Under the pieces are notes generated by a model, which had not been told where the DNA came from, made no database searches, and saw only the letters and a list, made by a program, of their open reading frames with translations. From Nocardia jiangxiensis NBRC 101359 (GTDB lineage: Bacteria; Actinomycetota; Actinomycetes; Mycobacteriales; Mycobacteriaceae), in the NCBI RefSeq assembly GCF_000308615.1, contig NZ_BAGB01000076.1, positions 332,893-396,892 on the forward strand: a stretch of 64,000 bases of DNA, given 5' to 3'. Each line of letters begins with the position of its first letter. Position 1 is the first letter of the stretch. Of this stretch, positions 35,240 through 43,311 are shown piece by piece. The translations under genes were made by a program, and so were the position numbers.

Positions 35240-36631
35240 GTGGCCGCCCCCAGCCCCGATGACGTTCCGTCCACACCGGGTCGACCGGCCGCGCGGCGAG
35301 ATCTGCTGCGCCTGCTCTGGCGTTCGGGTGCGGACCTGCGGCGACTGTCGACGGTGCGGTTCGCGGGGCAGTTCGGCGACGGGATGTTCCAGGCCGCGCT
35401 GTCGGGGGCGATTCTGTTCAATCCGGAGCGGCAGACCGATCCACCGGCCATCGCGGCCGGATTCGCGGTGCTGCTGCTGCCGTATTCGGTGATCGGGCCG
35501 TACGCCGGCGCCCTGCTGGACCGCTGGGATCGGCGCGCGGTGCTGTTCGTGGCGAATGTGTTGCGCGCCTTACTGATCGGCGTGGCGAGCGTCGCTCTGG
35601 CGACGGGTATCGCCGAGACGCCGCTGCTGCTGCTCGCCCTGTCGGTGGTGGGCGTGAGCCGATTCGTGATGGCGGGCGTCTCGGCGGCGCTGCCGCACGT
35701 GCTCGAACCACGATTGCTGGTGCCGATGAATTCGGTGCTGGCCACGGTGGCCTCCGGATGCGCGGCGGCCGGCGCCGCGGCGGCGGTGGCGATCATCGGC
35801 GCGATCGGGGCGGGCGACCTGGCCGGAGCGGTCGCGGTGGCGGCCAGCGCCGCCGGATCGGTGATCGGCGCGGTGTGCGCGGCCCGCTTCGCACCGCGGA
35901 CGCTGGGCCCCGGCGACGAGGATCCGGCGGCGGACCGCGCGGTGAGTTCGGTGCGGGCCATCCTGACCGGACTGCGCACGGGCGCGCGAGCGGTCCTGGA
36001 ATCCGCGCACTGCACGATCGCGATGATCGGCATCGGCGTGCACCGGATCGTCTTCGGCGCGGACACCCTGCTCATGGTCCTGGTGCTGCGCCGCTCCGCG
36101 AACGATCCCGGCTCGCTCAGCCGCGGTCTGGTCGGATTCGGCGTGGCGATCGCGGCCACCGCCGCCGGAATGCTCTTCGCCGCGGTCCTCGCGCCGCTGG
36201 TGATACCGCGGCTCGGTCGGCCCCGCACCGTCCTGGCGGGTCTGCTCACCGCGTTGGTGGTGCAGACAACGCTGGTCACGCCCATCACCGTGACACACGG
36301 CGCGAACACCGACATCGCGCACCGGCTGCTGCTGGCCGGGGCGTTCCTGCTCGGCCTGGCCGGGCAGACGATCAAGCTCACCGGCGACGCCACCATGCAG
36401 ATCGATATCGACGACTCCCGGCGCGGCCAGGTGTTCGCCCTGCAGGACACGGTGTTCAACATCGCCTTCGTGCTGGCCGTGGCCGCTGCGGCACTGGTCG
36501 TCCCGATCGACGGACGCTCGATCGGGGTGGTGCTGGCCGGATCGGCCTGCTACGCGGTCGGCATCGTCGCGGTCGCGGTGATCATGGCCGGATCCGCTCG
36601 TCCCAGGTCCCCGGTCCGCTCGGATCGGTGA
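35240..36631 (+). CDS. MFS-type transporter, function unknown
   Basis: 463 residues with about twelve hydrophobic segments. Motif A is seen as GALLDRWDRRAVLFVANVLR and the first helix as FAGQFGDGMFQAALSGAILF. The layout resembles small MFS exporters of the MFS_1/enterobactin-exporter type. GTG start; divergent from pirin. Substrate unknown. Confidence 0.8.
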   Translation: MAAPSPDDVPSTPGRPAARRDLLRLLWRSGADLRRLSTVRFAGQFGDGMFQAALSGAILFNPERQTDPPAIAAGFAVLLLPYSVIGPYAGALLDRWDRRAVLFVANVLRALLIGVASVALATGIAETPLLLLALSVVGVSRFVMAGVSAALPHVLEPRLLVPMNSVLATVASGCAAAGAAAAVAIIGAIGAGDLAGAVAVAASAAGSVIGAVCAARFAPRTLGPGDEDPAADRAVSSVRAILTGLRTGARAVLESAHCTIAMIGIGVHRIVFGADTLLMVLVLRRSANDPGSLSRGLVGFGVAIAATAAGMLFAAVLAPLVIPRLGRPRTVLAGLLTALVVQTTLVTPITVTHGANTDIAHRLLLAGAFLLGLAGQTIKLTGDATMQIDIDDSRRGQVFALQDTVFNIAFVLAVAAAALVVPIDGRSIGVVLAGSACYAVGIVAVAVIMAGSARPRSPVRSDR

Positions 36632-36831
36632 CGCAGTGCGTCGGCTCATCTGCGGGTTCCCGGTGAATCGGGCCCGTTTCGGCAGCCGCGGGCGATTCGA
36701 CCTGCAATGCGAGGATTCGGTCCGCTAGATTGAACGGGCTGTGCCCGGCTCCACTCGAGCGAGTGATTTCGCTGTGCGATGTCATCGCGGTACGGCCCGT
36801 GCCCCGAACAGAACCGAGAGAGGCCGTAGGG

Positions 36832-38418
36832 TTGCTGGCGAAATCCGCGCTGTTCGGCGTTCTGCTGACCGGCGCGCTGGTAGTGCCCGCCCCGGCCCGG
36901 TCGGCACCGCTGCCCTGGCAGCCGCCACCCGAGAATTCCTGCGGGGAAACGGGTTTCGATCCGCGAGCGCGTGAACCCGATCCGCATGCCAAACCCGGGC
37001 CGCTGCTGCCGCCCACCATCGACATTCCGGTGCCGGTACCGAAGATCACGCCCGTGCCGGTACCCGGTCCGCCGCCGAACAACACCCGGATCACTCCCGC
37101 GCCGCTGCCGAAGGATCCGTGCCGCAATCCGTGTCCGGACGTTCGCGATACGCCCAAGCCGGCGCCGCCCGCGACGAAGCCCGAAAATCCCGCCCCGCCA
37201 CCCAATTCCGGATCTGCCGCCGGATCCGGCACCGGATCGGGCACCGGGTCCGGAACCGGATCGGGGCAGTTCAACCTGCCCGACATCCGCATCGAGCCCG
37301 ATATCGAACCGATTCCGATTCCGGTGCCGGGCGGTCCCGCCCCGTCCCCGCAGAAGCCGCCGCCGACGGTGGTGCATCCGGCCGCGCCCGGTCCGGTCGC
37401 CGCGCCGCCCGCGCCGCGGACGGTGAGTTCGGTGGATCTGGTCGACCAGGTCACCGGGCACGGCTCGGCCAACCGCACCGATATGCGCTGGCAGGTCGAC
37501 GGCACCGATCTGGGCATCATGTGGCAGACCAAGCCCGGACAGGTCGCGGTCCTGTTCGGCGACAGCTTCGGCAAGGGCTGGACCGGCGGCGGAGCGGGCG
37601 GCGACGACCAGGACTGGCGCAGCAATGTGCTGGGCTACAGCAGCAATCACGATCTGTCCGAGGGTCTGAAGATCGACACCATGGTGCAGGACAGCCGCTG
37701 CCACGCCGCGGAACTGCTGGACAGCCGCAAGATCGTCAACTTCGAGACCACCGTCATCCCGACCTCCGGATTCGCCCTGGGCACACGGCAGTACGTGAGC
37801 TACATGTCGGTGAACCACTGGAGCAAGATCCCCGGCATGTGGTGGACCAACGACGGCGGACTGGCCTACTCCGACGACGACGGCAAGACCTGGGTCAAGG
37901 ATCAGTACGCCAAGTGGAACAACATGTTCGGGGTGGACCGGTTCCAGGTCGCGACGATGGTGCCGCACGGCGACTACGTCTACATGTTCGGTACGCCCAA
38001 CGGGCGCATCGGCGTCATCGGACTGGCGCGGGTGCCGAAAGCGCAGGTACTCAACAAATCCGCGTATCAGTACTGGGTGAACGGCACCTGGGCCCCGGCG
38101 CAGGAGAACCTCGCCACACCGCTGGTTCCGGGCATCGCGGGCGAATTGTCCGTGCGCTACGACGAATCCAGCCAGCAGTGGCAGATGGTGTACCTCGATT
38201 CGCTGCGGCGCGCCATCGTGCTGCGCACCGCGCGGGAGCCGCAGGGCACCTGGACCGACGGTGTGCCGCTGGTCAACACCGACGACTATCCCACGGCCTA
38301 CGGCGGTTTCATCCACCCGTGGTCCACGGGTAAGGATCTGTACTTCACCATTTCGGCCTGGAACAGCTACAACGTGTACCTCATGCACGCGACGCTGAAT
38401 CAGCCGCAGCAGCGGTGA
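36832..38418 (+). CDS. Exported DUF4185 domain protein with Pro-rich N-terminal region
   Basis: 528 residues from a TTG behind GAGAGAGG. Signal peptide (LAKSALFGVLLTGALVVPAP), then about 170 residues of Pro-rich, repetitive sequence (PVPVPKITPVPVPGPPP; a GTGSG triplicate) and a C-terminal DUF4185 domain of about 310 residues (VDLVDQVTGHGSANRTDMRW; VLFGDSFGKGW; MVQDSRCHAAELL), a beta-propeller-like family with presumed carbohydrate or wall association. The Pro-rich part may span the cell wall. It is convergent with modC, 31 bases away. Confidence 0.82.
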   Translation: MLAKSALFGVLLTGALVVPAPARSAPLPWQPPPENSCGETGFDPRAREPDPHAKPGPLLPPTIDIPVPVPKITPVPVPGPPPNNTRITPAPLPKDPCRNPCPDVRDTPKPAPPATKPENPAPPPNSGSAAGSGTGSGTGSGTGSGQFNLPDIRIEPDIEPIPIPVPGGPAPSPQKPPPTVVHPAAPGPVAAPPAPRTVSSVDLVDQVTGHGSANRTDMRWQVDGTDLGIMWQTKPGQVAVLFGDSFGKGWTGGGAGGDDQDWRSNVLGYSSNHDLSEGLKIDTMVQDSRCHAAELLDSRKIVNFETTVIPTSGFALGTRQYVSYMSVNHWSKIPGMWWTNDGGLAYSDDDGKTWVKDQYAKWNNMFGVDRFQVATMVPHGDYVYMFGTPNGRIGVIGLARVPKAQVLNKSAYQYWVNGTWAPAQENLATPLVPGIAGELSVRYDESSQQWQMVYLDSLRRAIVLRTAREPQGTWTDGVPLVNTDDYPTAYGGFIHPWSTGKDLYFTISAWNSYNVYLMHATLNQPQQR

Positions 38419-38449
38419 CGCACTACGCCGGACGCGTCGGTCCGCGTGT

Positions 38450-39598
38450 TCAGCACGGGTAGACCTGCACCTCGACGGCTTTCACGGTGAAGTAGACCTG
38501 CTCGCCCGGAGTGATGCCCAATTCGGCGATCGCCGCGGGCGTCAGATCCGCCACCATCCCGGCGACGCCGTCCTCGCGATCCGCGGTGTGTACCCGGATC
38601 ACGCCGCCGCGATCGGTGAGTTCGGCGACGTGGACGTGAAAGACGTTGCGCGGACTGCCCTGCGGATGTTCTCGGTACACCGCCACGGCCGCGGGGGAGA
38701 ACACCGCGGCGGCCCGCACGCCCGGCATCCACGGTGATTCGGCGCGGCCCTGGATCAGATCCGCACCGCGGCGCACGAGGCCGGTTCCCGAATCCTGCTG
38801 GGCAGCGGCCGGTTCCGCGGTGCCGATCATCAGGTTGACGCCCGCGATGCGGGCGGCGAAGGCGCTGCGGGGCCGGGAGAGCACGTCGGCGACCGGGCCC
38901 TGTTCGACGATGTGCCCGGATTCGACGACCACGACGCGATCGGCGAGCGTCAGGGCGTCGACGATGTCGTGGGTGACCAGGATCGCGCTGGGCGCGGGAC
39001 CGGCGCGGCGGGAGGACATTTCGGCATCGCGCAGGGCACGTCGCAGCAGGATGCGCATCGCGGGCGCGGCGGCTACGTCGAGTGCGGCCATCGGCTCGTC
39101 CAACAGCACCACGCGCGGCTCCACGGCCAGCGCCCGCGCCAACGCCACCCGCTGCGCCTGACCGCCGGACAGCTCGCCCGGCCGCCGCCCGGCGAACTCG
39201 ATCGCATCGACCGCCCGCAACCACTCCTGTGCCACCGCCGCCGCTGCACGCGAACGCATTCCGCGACTGCGCGGCCCGAACGCCACATTCGCCGCCGCCG
39301 TCAGATGCGGGAACAACAGTGCATCCTGCGCCAGCAACGAAACCTCCCGCCGATGCGCCGGAACCGCAACCGCCGCACCGGTATCGGTCAGCACCCGCCT
39401 ACCCAACCGAACATGTCCCGCATCCGGCCGCACCAGTCCCGCAACGATTTCCAGCAACGTCGACTTGCCCGCACCGTTGGGCCCCAGTACGGCCAGCACC
39501 TCACCCGGCGCGACCTGCAGTTCCACCTCCAGTCCGCGCTGCGCCAGCCGGACCGAAACCTCCAGCCCGTCAGCGTCGTTCACGACCTCGGCACTCAC
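38450..39598 (-). CDS. modC: Molybdate ABC transporter ATP-binding protein ModC
   Basis: 382 residues. Walker A GPNGAGKST, ABC signature LSGGQAQRVALARAL and Walker B VVLLDEP are intact, followed by the H-loop (ILVTHD). A C-terminal TOBE/MOP region (GVIRVHTADREDGVAGMVAD) is typical of ModC and lets molybdate inhibit the ATPase. The GTG at 39598 overlaps the stop of a small upstream ORF by four bases. Confidence 0.92.
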   Translation of the reverse strand: MSAEVVNDADGLEVSVRLAQRGLEVELQVAPGEVLAVLGPNGAGKSTLLEIVAGLVRPDAGHVRLGRRVLTDTGAAVAVPAHRREVSLLAQDALLFPHLTAAANVAFGPRSRGMRSRAAAAVAQEWLRAVDAIEFAGRRPGELSGGQAQRVALARALAVEPRVVLLDEPMAALDVAAAPAMRILLRRALRDAEMSSRRAGPAPSAILVTHDIVDALTLADRVVVVESGHIVEQGPVADVLSRPRSAFAARIAGVNLMIGTAEPAAAQQDSGTGLVRRGADLIQGRAESPWMPGVRAAAVFSPAAVAVYREHPQGSPRNVFHVHVAELTDRGGVIRVHTADREDGVAGMVADLTPAAIAELGITPGEQVYFTVKAVEVQVYPC

Positions 39599-39858
39599 CA
39601 CACACCGCCCTGATCCACGGACCGAGCCGGACCGGCTCCCCGCTTCACGACCGGCTCGTCGCCGCGCACTCCCGAGGGCCGCCGCCCCGAGCGGCATATC
39701 GAAATCCGCAGCACTGTACGGCTGTTCACCGAACCCGGCATCAGCCACGAAGGGTCGACGCACAGCCCGCCGACCAGTGCGAAGCACACCTGCGGCGGCC
39801 GCTCGACAGATCGGATCGAATTCTGTCGTCCGGCAACTTCGTTCACCATATTGCTCAT
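39595..39858 (-). CDS. Small ORF between modB and modC, function unknown
   Basis: 87 codons: starts at an ATG overlapping the modB stop (ATGA) and ends in a TGA overlapping the modC GTG. Composition is intermediate: by hand count 76% G/C at third and 56% at second codon positions. The product begins MSNMVNEVAGRQNSIRSVER, has a hydrophobic stretch with two cysteines (PPQVCFALVGGLCVDPSWLM) and a basic tail. No domain recognised. It may be a real coupled gene or just a translated spacer. Confidence 0.45.
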   Translation of the reverse strand: MSNMVNEVAGRQNSIRSVERPPQVCFALVGGLCVDPSWLMPGSVNSRTVLRISICRSGRRPSGVRGDEPVVKRGAGPARSVDQGGVW

Positions 39859-40814
39859 CGCGGACCACTTTCCGTGGTCGTGGCGCGACCACCCCAACTC
39901 CACAGGCCCGCGGCCCATTCGCGACCTTCCGGAACGCCGACGCGGCGGTAGGCGACCAGCACGATGAGCACGGCCATGAGCACCAGCAGCAGCGACAGCG
40001 CGACGGCGGCGCCGGGATCGTTCTCGCGCTGCAGGTAGATCTCCAGGGGCAGGGTGCGGGTGCGACCCTGCAGGCTGCCCGCGAAGGTGAGGGTCGCGCC
40101 GAATTCGCCCAGCGCGCGGGCGAAGGCGAGTACCGAGCCGGAGATGAGCGCGGGTCGCAACAGCGGCAGCGTGATTCGCCGCCACACGGTCGTCGGCGCG
40201 GCCCCGAGCGTGGCCGCGATCCGCTCGTACCGCTCACCGGAGGTGCGCATCGCCCCCTCCAACGTGATCACCAGGAACGGCAGCGCCACGAAGGACTGCG
40301 CGAGGACGACAGCCGTTGTACTGAAGGCGATCTCGACGCCCATCGCCTCGAGATGCCTGCCCAGCAGCCCGTACCGCCCGAACAGATACAGCAGCGACAA
40401 TCCACCGACGACCGGCGGTAACACCAAGGGCAGCAACACCATCGCCCGCAACACCGGCAGAATCCGCCACCGCACCCGGGCCAGCAACACCGCCATCGGC
40501 ACCCCCAGCACGACGCACACCACGGTACTGGCCAGCGCGGTCTTCAGACTCAGCCACAACGCATCCCGCGACGCCTGCGAGGTCACCAGCTCCCCGAAGT
40601 GCGACCACTCCACCGCCCCCGTCAACGCCACCAACGGCCCGATCACGAACGCGAACCCCAGCAACGCCGGAACCAGCAACCACCGCGGCACCCCGGGCCC
40701 CGGCCCCCGCAGCACAACCCGCAGGCCACGCTGCATCGGCCCTACCGCCGTACGCTCCGCACCGACGCCCGAGGCAGTCGCCTCCGAAACTTCCACCGAA
40801 TCATCACCACTCAC
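39855..40814 (-). CDS. modB: Molybdate ABC transporter permease ModB
   Basis: 319 residues from the GTG that overlaps the preceding small ORF; an ATG at 40736 would give 293. Permease of the CysT/ModB type with about five to six helices and the EAA loop region (GAMRTSGERYERIAATLGAA, then PTTVWRRITLPLLRPALISG). It carries molybdate (or tungstate) from ModA across the membrane using ModC. Confidence 0.9.
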   Translation of the reverse strand: MSGDDSVEVSEATASGVGAERTAVGPMQRGLRVVLRGPGPGVPRWLLVPALLGFAFVIGPLVALTGAVEWSHFGELVTSQASRDALWLSLKTALASTVVCVVLGVPMAVLLARVRWRILPVLRAMVLLPLVLPPVVGGLSLLYLFGRYGLLGRHLEAMGVEIAFSTTAVVLAQSFVALPFLVITLEGAMRTSGERYERIAATLGAAPTTVWRRITLPLLRPALISGSVLAFARALGEFGATLTFAGSLQGRTRTLPLEIYLQRENDPGAAVALSLLLVLMAVLIVLVAYRRVGVPEGREWAAGLWSWGGRATTTESGPR

Positions 40815-41173
40815 GCCGATATCACCCACGCACGTCCCGAATCCCGGCCCACGACACCGGGCCGAGCGGGCAACCCGCCGCCTGCAAGGCACGTCCCGGC
40901 CATCTCCACCGAGTCGCCCCCGGGCGCGACGGTACTTGCCATATGCGTCCGGAATCGTGACGTCGCACCGGGCGCAGTGTCGCCGGACCGCCCCGGCACG
41001 TTCTCGCCGGAGTGAACGGCGATCGGCCGTGCGAGCGCCTGTTCGTCCCCGTTCATCCGTGTCGCGGCGCCATACGCCCTGCCGACGGGTGGGAAGTGCC
41101 GGGGGACAGCGTCATTCATCGGCGCAGCCCGGGATGATCCGGCCGCCGAACGACGCTGTCCGCCGGCGATCAC
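40811..41173 (-). CDS. Small ORF between modA and modB, function unknown
   Basis: 120 codons: a GTG overlapping the modA stop (GTGA) and a TGA overlapping the modB GTG. By hand count third-position G/C is 76% but second-position G/C is 67%, less coding-like than neighbours. The product is Gly/Ala/Arg/Pro-rich with no hydrophobic segment or known domain. The exact fit between modA and modB favours translation as a coupling device more than a stable protein. Confidence 0.35.
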   Translation of the reverse strand: MIAGGQRRSAAGSSRAAPMNDAVPRHFPPVGRAYGAATRMNGDEQALARPIAVHSGENVPGRSGDTAPGATSRFRTHMASTVAPGGDSVEMAGTCLAGGGLPARPGVVGRDSGRAWVISA

Positions 41174-41937
41174 GGTGCGCCGAATCCGGCCTTCGCCAGG
41201 GCCGCGCGCCCGTCGGGGCCGGTGACCAGCTCGTCGAACTGTTTCGCCAGCTCGGCGTGCTTCGAATCGGCAACCGCGGCAATGGGATAGGTGTTGACCG
41301 CGCCGGAGGATTCCGGGAAAGAGACGGTGGTGACCTTGTTTCCCGCGCTGGACGCATCGGTCACGTAGACCAGCCCGGCATCGGCGTCACCGGAGGTGAC
41401 CTTGGCCAGCACATCGGTGACGTCGGATTCCTCGCTGACCGGGGTCAGCGTGACGTGTGAGGCGGCCTCGACCTTCTTGGTCGCCGAACCACACGGCACC
41501 TGCGGTGCGCACACCACGACCTTCAGGTCGGGCTTGGCCAGATCCGCCAGGGTCGCAACATGTTTCGGGTTGCCGGGCGGCGTGACGATGGTCAGCACGT
41601 TGGTCGCGAAATTCTGCGGCTGCTCGGTGATCCGCTTGGTCTTCACTACCTTCTGCATATTCGCGGTGTCCGCGGAGGCGAACACGTCCGCGGGCGCGCC
41701 CTGGTTGAGCTGCGCGGCCAGATCCGAGGATCCGGCGAAGGAGAAACTCACCTTGGTGTTCGGATGGTCGGACTCGAACTTCTTGCCCAGATCCGCGAAG
41801 ACGTGATTGAGCGAGGCCGCGGCGAACACGGTCACCGTGGTCGTCGAGCCGCCCGAACTGCTGGAACCACAACCCGCCAGCGCCGCACCCAGCGCCGCGG
41901 CCGTGATCACCACGCCCGCCCGGCGCGCGTACCTCAT
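41170..41937 (-). CDS. modA: Molybdate-binding lipoprotein ModA
   Basis: 255 residues. Lipobox ALAGC follows a signal peptide; the mature part has the ModA pattern (VTVFAAASLNHVFADLGKKF; FAGSSDLAAQLNQGAPADVF; LVYVTDA). It captures molybdate outside the membrane. The ATG overlaps the regulator stop by four bases. Confidence 0.93.
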   Translation of the reverse strand: MRYARRAGVVITAAALGAALAGCGSSSSGGSTTTVTVFAAASLNHVFADLGKKFESDHPNTKVSFSFAGSSDLAAQLNQGAPADVFASADTANMQKVVKTKRITEQPQNFATNVLTIVTPPGNPKHVATLADLAKPDLKVVVCAPQVPCGSATKKVEAASHVTLTPVSEESDVTDVLAKVTSGDADAGLVYVTDASSAGNKVTTVSFPESSGAVNTYPIAAVADSKHAELAKQFDELVTGPDGRAALAKAGFGAP

Positions 41938-42332
41938 GCCGACGGCGTTTCGACCACCACCGTGGTCGCCTTCACGCTGGCCACCGCGACGCTGCCGGGC
42001 TCGAGCCCCAGCCTCCGCACCGACTCGCTGCTCATCAGGGATATCACCGTGAACGGCCCGCATTGCATCTCCACCTGTGCCATCACCCCGTCGGCCACCA
42101 CCTTGGTGACCAGTCCGGGAAACCGGTTGCGGGCCGAGCTGGCCCCGCCCAGCGTCACCTGCGGCGGCCGCGCCTGCGCGACCGCCCATGCCGCCAGATC
42201 CCTGCCGTCGATCACCAGACGACCGGACGCGTCCTTGTGTGCGTCCAGTGCGCCGGTATCGATCCACCGGCGCACGGTGTCGTCGCTGACACCGAGCAGT
42301 TCGGCGGCCTCACGAATCCGCAGGTCGGGCAT
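41934..42332 (-). CDS. HTH-TOBE molybdate-responsive regulator
   Basis: 132 residues: an N-terminal MerR/excisionase-type helix-turn-helix (IREAAELLGVSDDTVRRWID) and a C-terminal TOBE/Mop domain (NRFPGLVTKVVADGVMAQVE) that binds molybdate or tungstate, an arrangement functionally like ModE. The ATG has no ribosome site but a TATTCT box about ten bases upstream, suggesting a leaderless mRNA. A 13-base inverted repeat lies just upstream, likely its own operator. It heads the mod operon. Confidence 0.85.
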   Translation of the reverse strand: MPDLRIREAAELLGVSDDTVRRWIDTGALDAHKDASGRLVIDGRDLAAWAVAQARPPQVTLGGASSARNRFPGLVTKVVADGVMAQVEMQCGPFTVISLMSSESVRRLGLEPGSVAVASVKATTVVVETPSA

Positions 42333-42346
42333 CAGTGAAGAATAGT

Positions 42347-42392
42347 TCCGCAGATTCGGTGGAAGCAATGGCCGATCGTCCGAATCTGCGGA
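42347..42392. promoter_or_regulatory. Long inverted repeat, probable operator of the mod operon
   Basis: TCCGCAGATTCGG, 20 bases, CCGAATCTGCGGA: perfect 13-base arms, beginning 15 bases upstream of the regulator ATG and next to the presumed -10 (TATTCT). It also lies 80 bases before the divergent gene at 42472. Best explained as the binding site of the HTH-TOBE regulator. Confidence 0.7.
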
Positions 42393-42471
42393 TGAATTCG
42401 GGTCGAACACGGTAGATGTGACCGAAACGGACCTCCGGATGTCACCGCCTGCCAGTACGCTCGGAGCAATC

Positions 42472-43287
42472 ATGGCCACCTATTTCGATCCGAGATCCTG
42501 GTCGCCGTTGCGGGCCGTCGGACTCGGCAGGCGGCTGCTGGATCCGGGCTGGTTGGAACAGTGGAGTTCGTTCACCACCGCCTGGCTCGATCCGGTCGCC
42601 GACCTGGGCGCGGGCGCGGTCACCGCACTACTGCCCGATGTACTGATGACGCTGCTGAGCGAGGGGATCCTGAGCCGGTTCGGCGGCCAGGTGATCAGCG
42701 CGACACTGCTCGGCAGCGATATGACCGCCACCCTCGAATCCCTCGAAGCCCGCCGCCGCGGCGCGCATTTCGAGACCAGGGCCATGCTGCGCGGACTGCG
42801 CTGGAACCGTCATCCGATCGAGCGGATGACCGTCGTCGCGCACGGTGTGCGGCTGATTCCGGGTGTGCCGACGAAGGTGCGCAGCACCCATCTGGACATC
42901 ACCGGCACCATCACCACCGCCGCGCTGATCGGCTGGCTGAACACCTGGCAGCTCGACTGGGAGCTGGGCGTGGGCGCCGGCGGGCTGATCACCGCGCGGC
43001 ATCGGCGGCTGCGCATTCAAGCGCTGGTGGATGCGTCGGTGACCAACGATCTGCTCACCGTCCAGGTCCGGCAGGCGAGCTGGATGGGTGTGCGAATTCC
43101 GCGGCGAGCGTTCGCCGTGACCCCGATACCGCTGAGCGACCTGCCGAAACAGCTTTCGGTGCGGAGCGCGGAACGCGACGGTGAGCTGGTGCGATTCCAC
43201 GTCGACGTGCCCGAGATCATCGGATCGTTCGATCTGGCGCAGATGCGCTCGGCCATCGTCGCGGGCACGACGCTGATCATCTTCTAG
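42472..43287 (+). CDS. Conserved hypothetical protein
   Basis: 271 residues, no signal peptide and no clear membrane helix. Two similar hydrophobic-strand regions (ITTAALIGWLNTWQLDWELG; LLTVQVRQASWMGVRIPRRA) suggest a beta-rich lipid- or membrane-associated fold. No family recognised. The ATG follows CGGAGC. It is divergent from the mod regulator and convergent with pcnA (24 bases apart). Confidence 0.65.
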   Translation: MATYFDPRSWSPLRAVGLGRRLLDPGWLEQWSSFTTAWLDPVADLGAGAVTALLPDVLMTLLSEGILSRFGGQVISATLLGSDMTATLESLEARRRGAHFETRAMLRGLRWNRHPIERMTVVAHGVRLIPGVPTKVRSTHLDITGTITTAALIGWLNTWQLDWELGVGAGGLITARHRRLRIQALVDASVTNDLLTVQVRQASWMGVRIPRRAFAVTPIPLSDLPKQLSVRSAERDGELVRFHVDVPEIIGSFDLAQMRSAIVAGTTLIIF

Positions 43288-43311
43288 CGAGCTTGCGCAG
43301 GGACGCGCGCC

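Noticed and set aside
39598..40237. Extended ModC start far upstream inside modB
   Set aside because: The extension overlaps modB in another frame and precedes the normal ABC start; the GTG at 39598 gives the usual ModC length.
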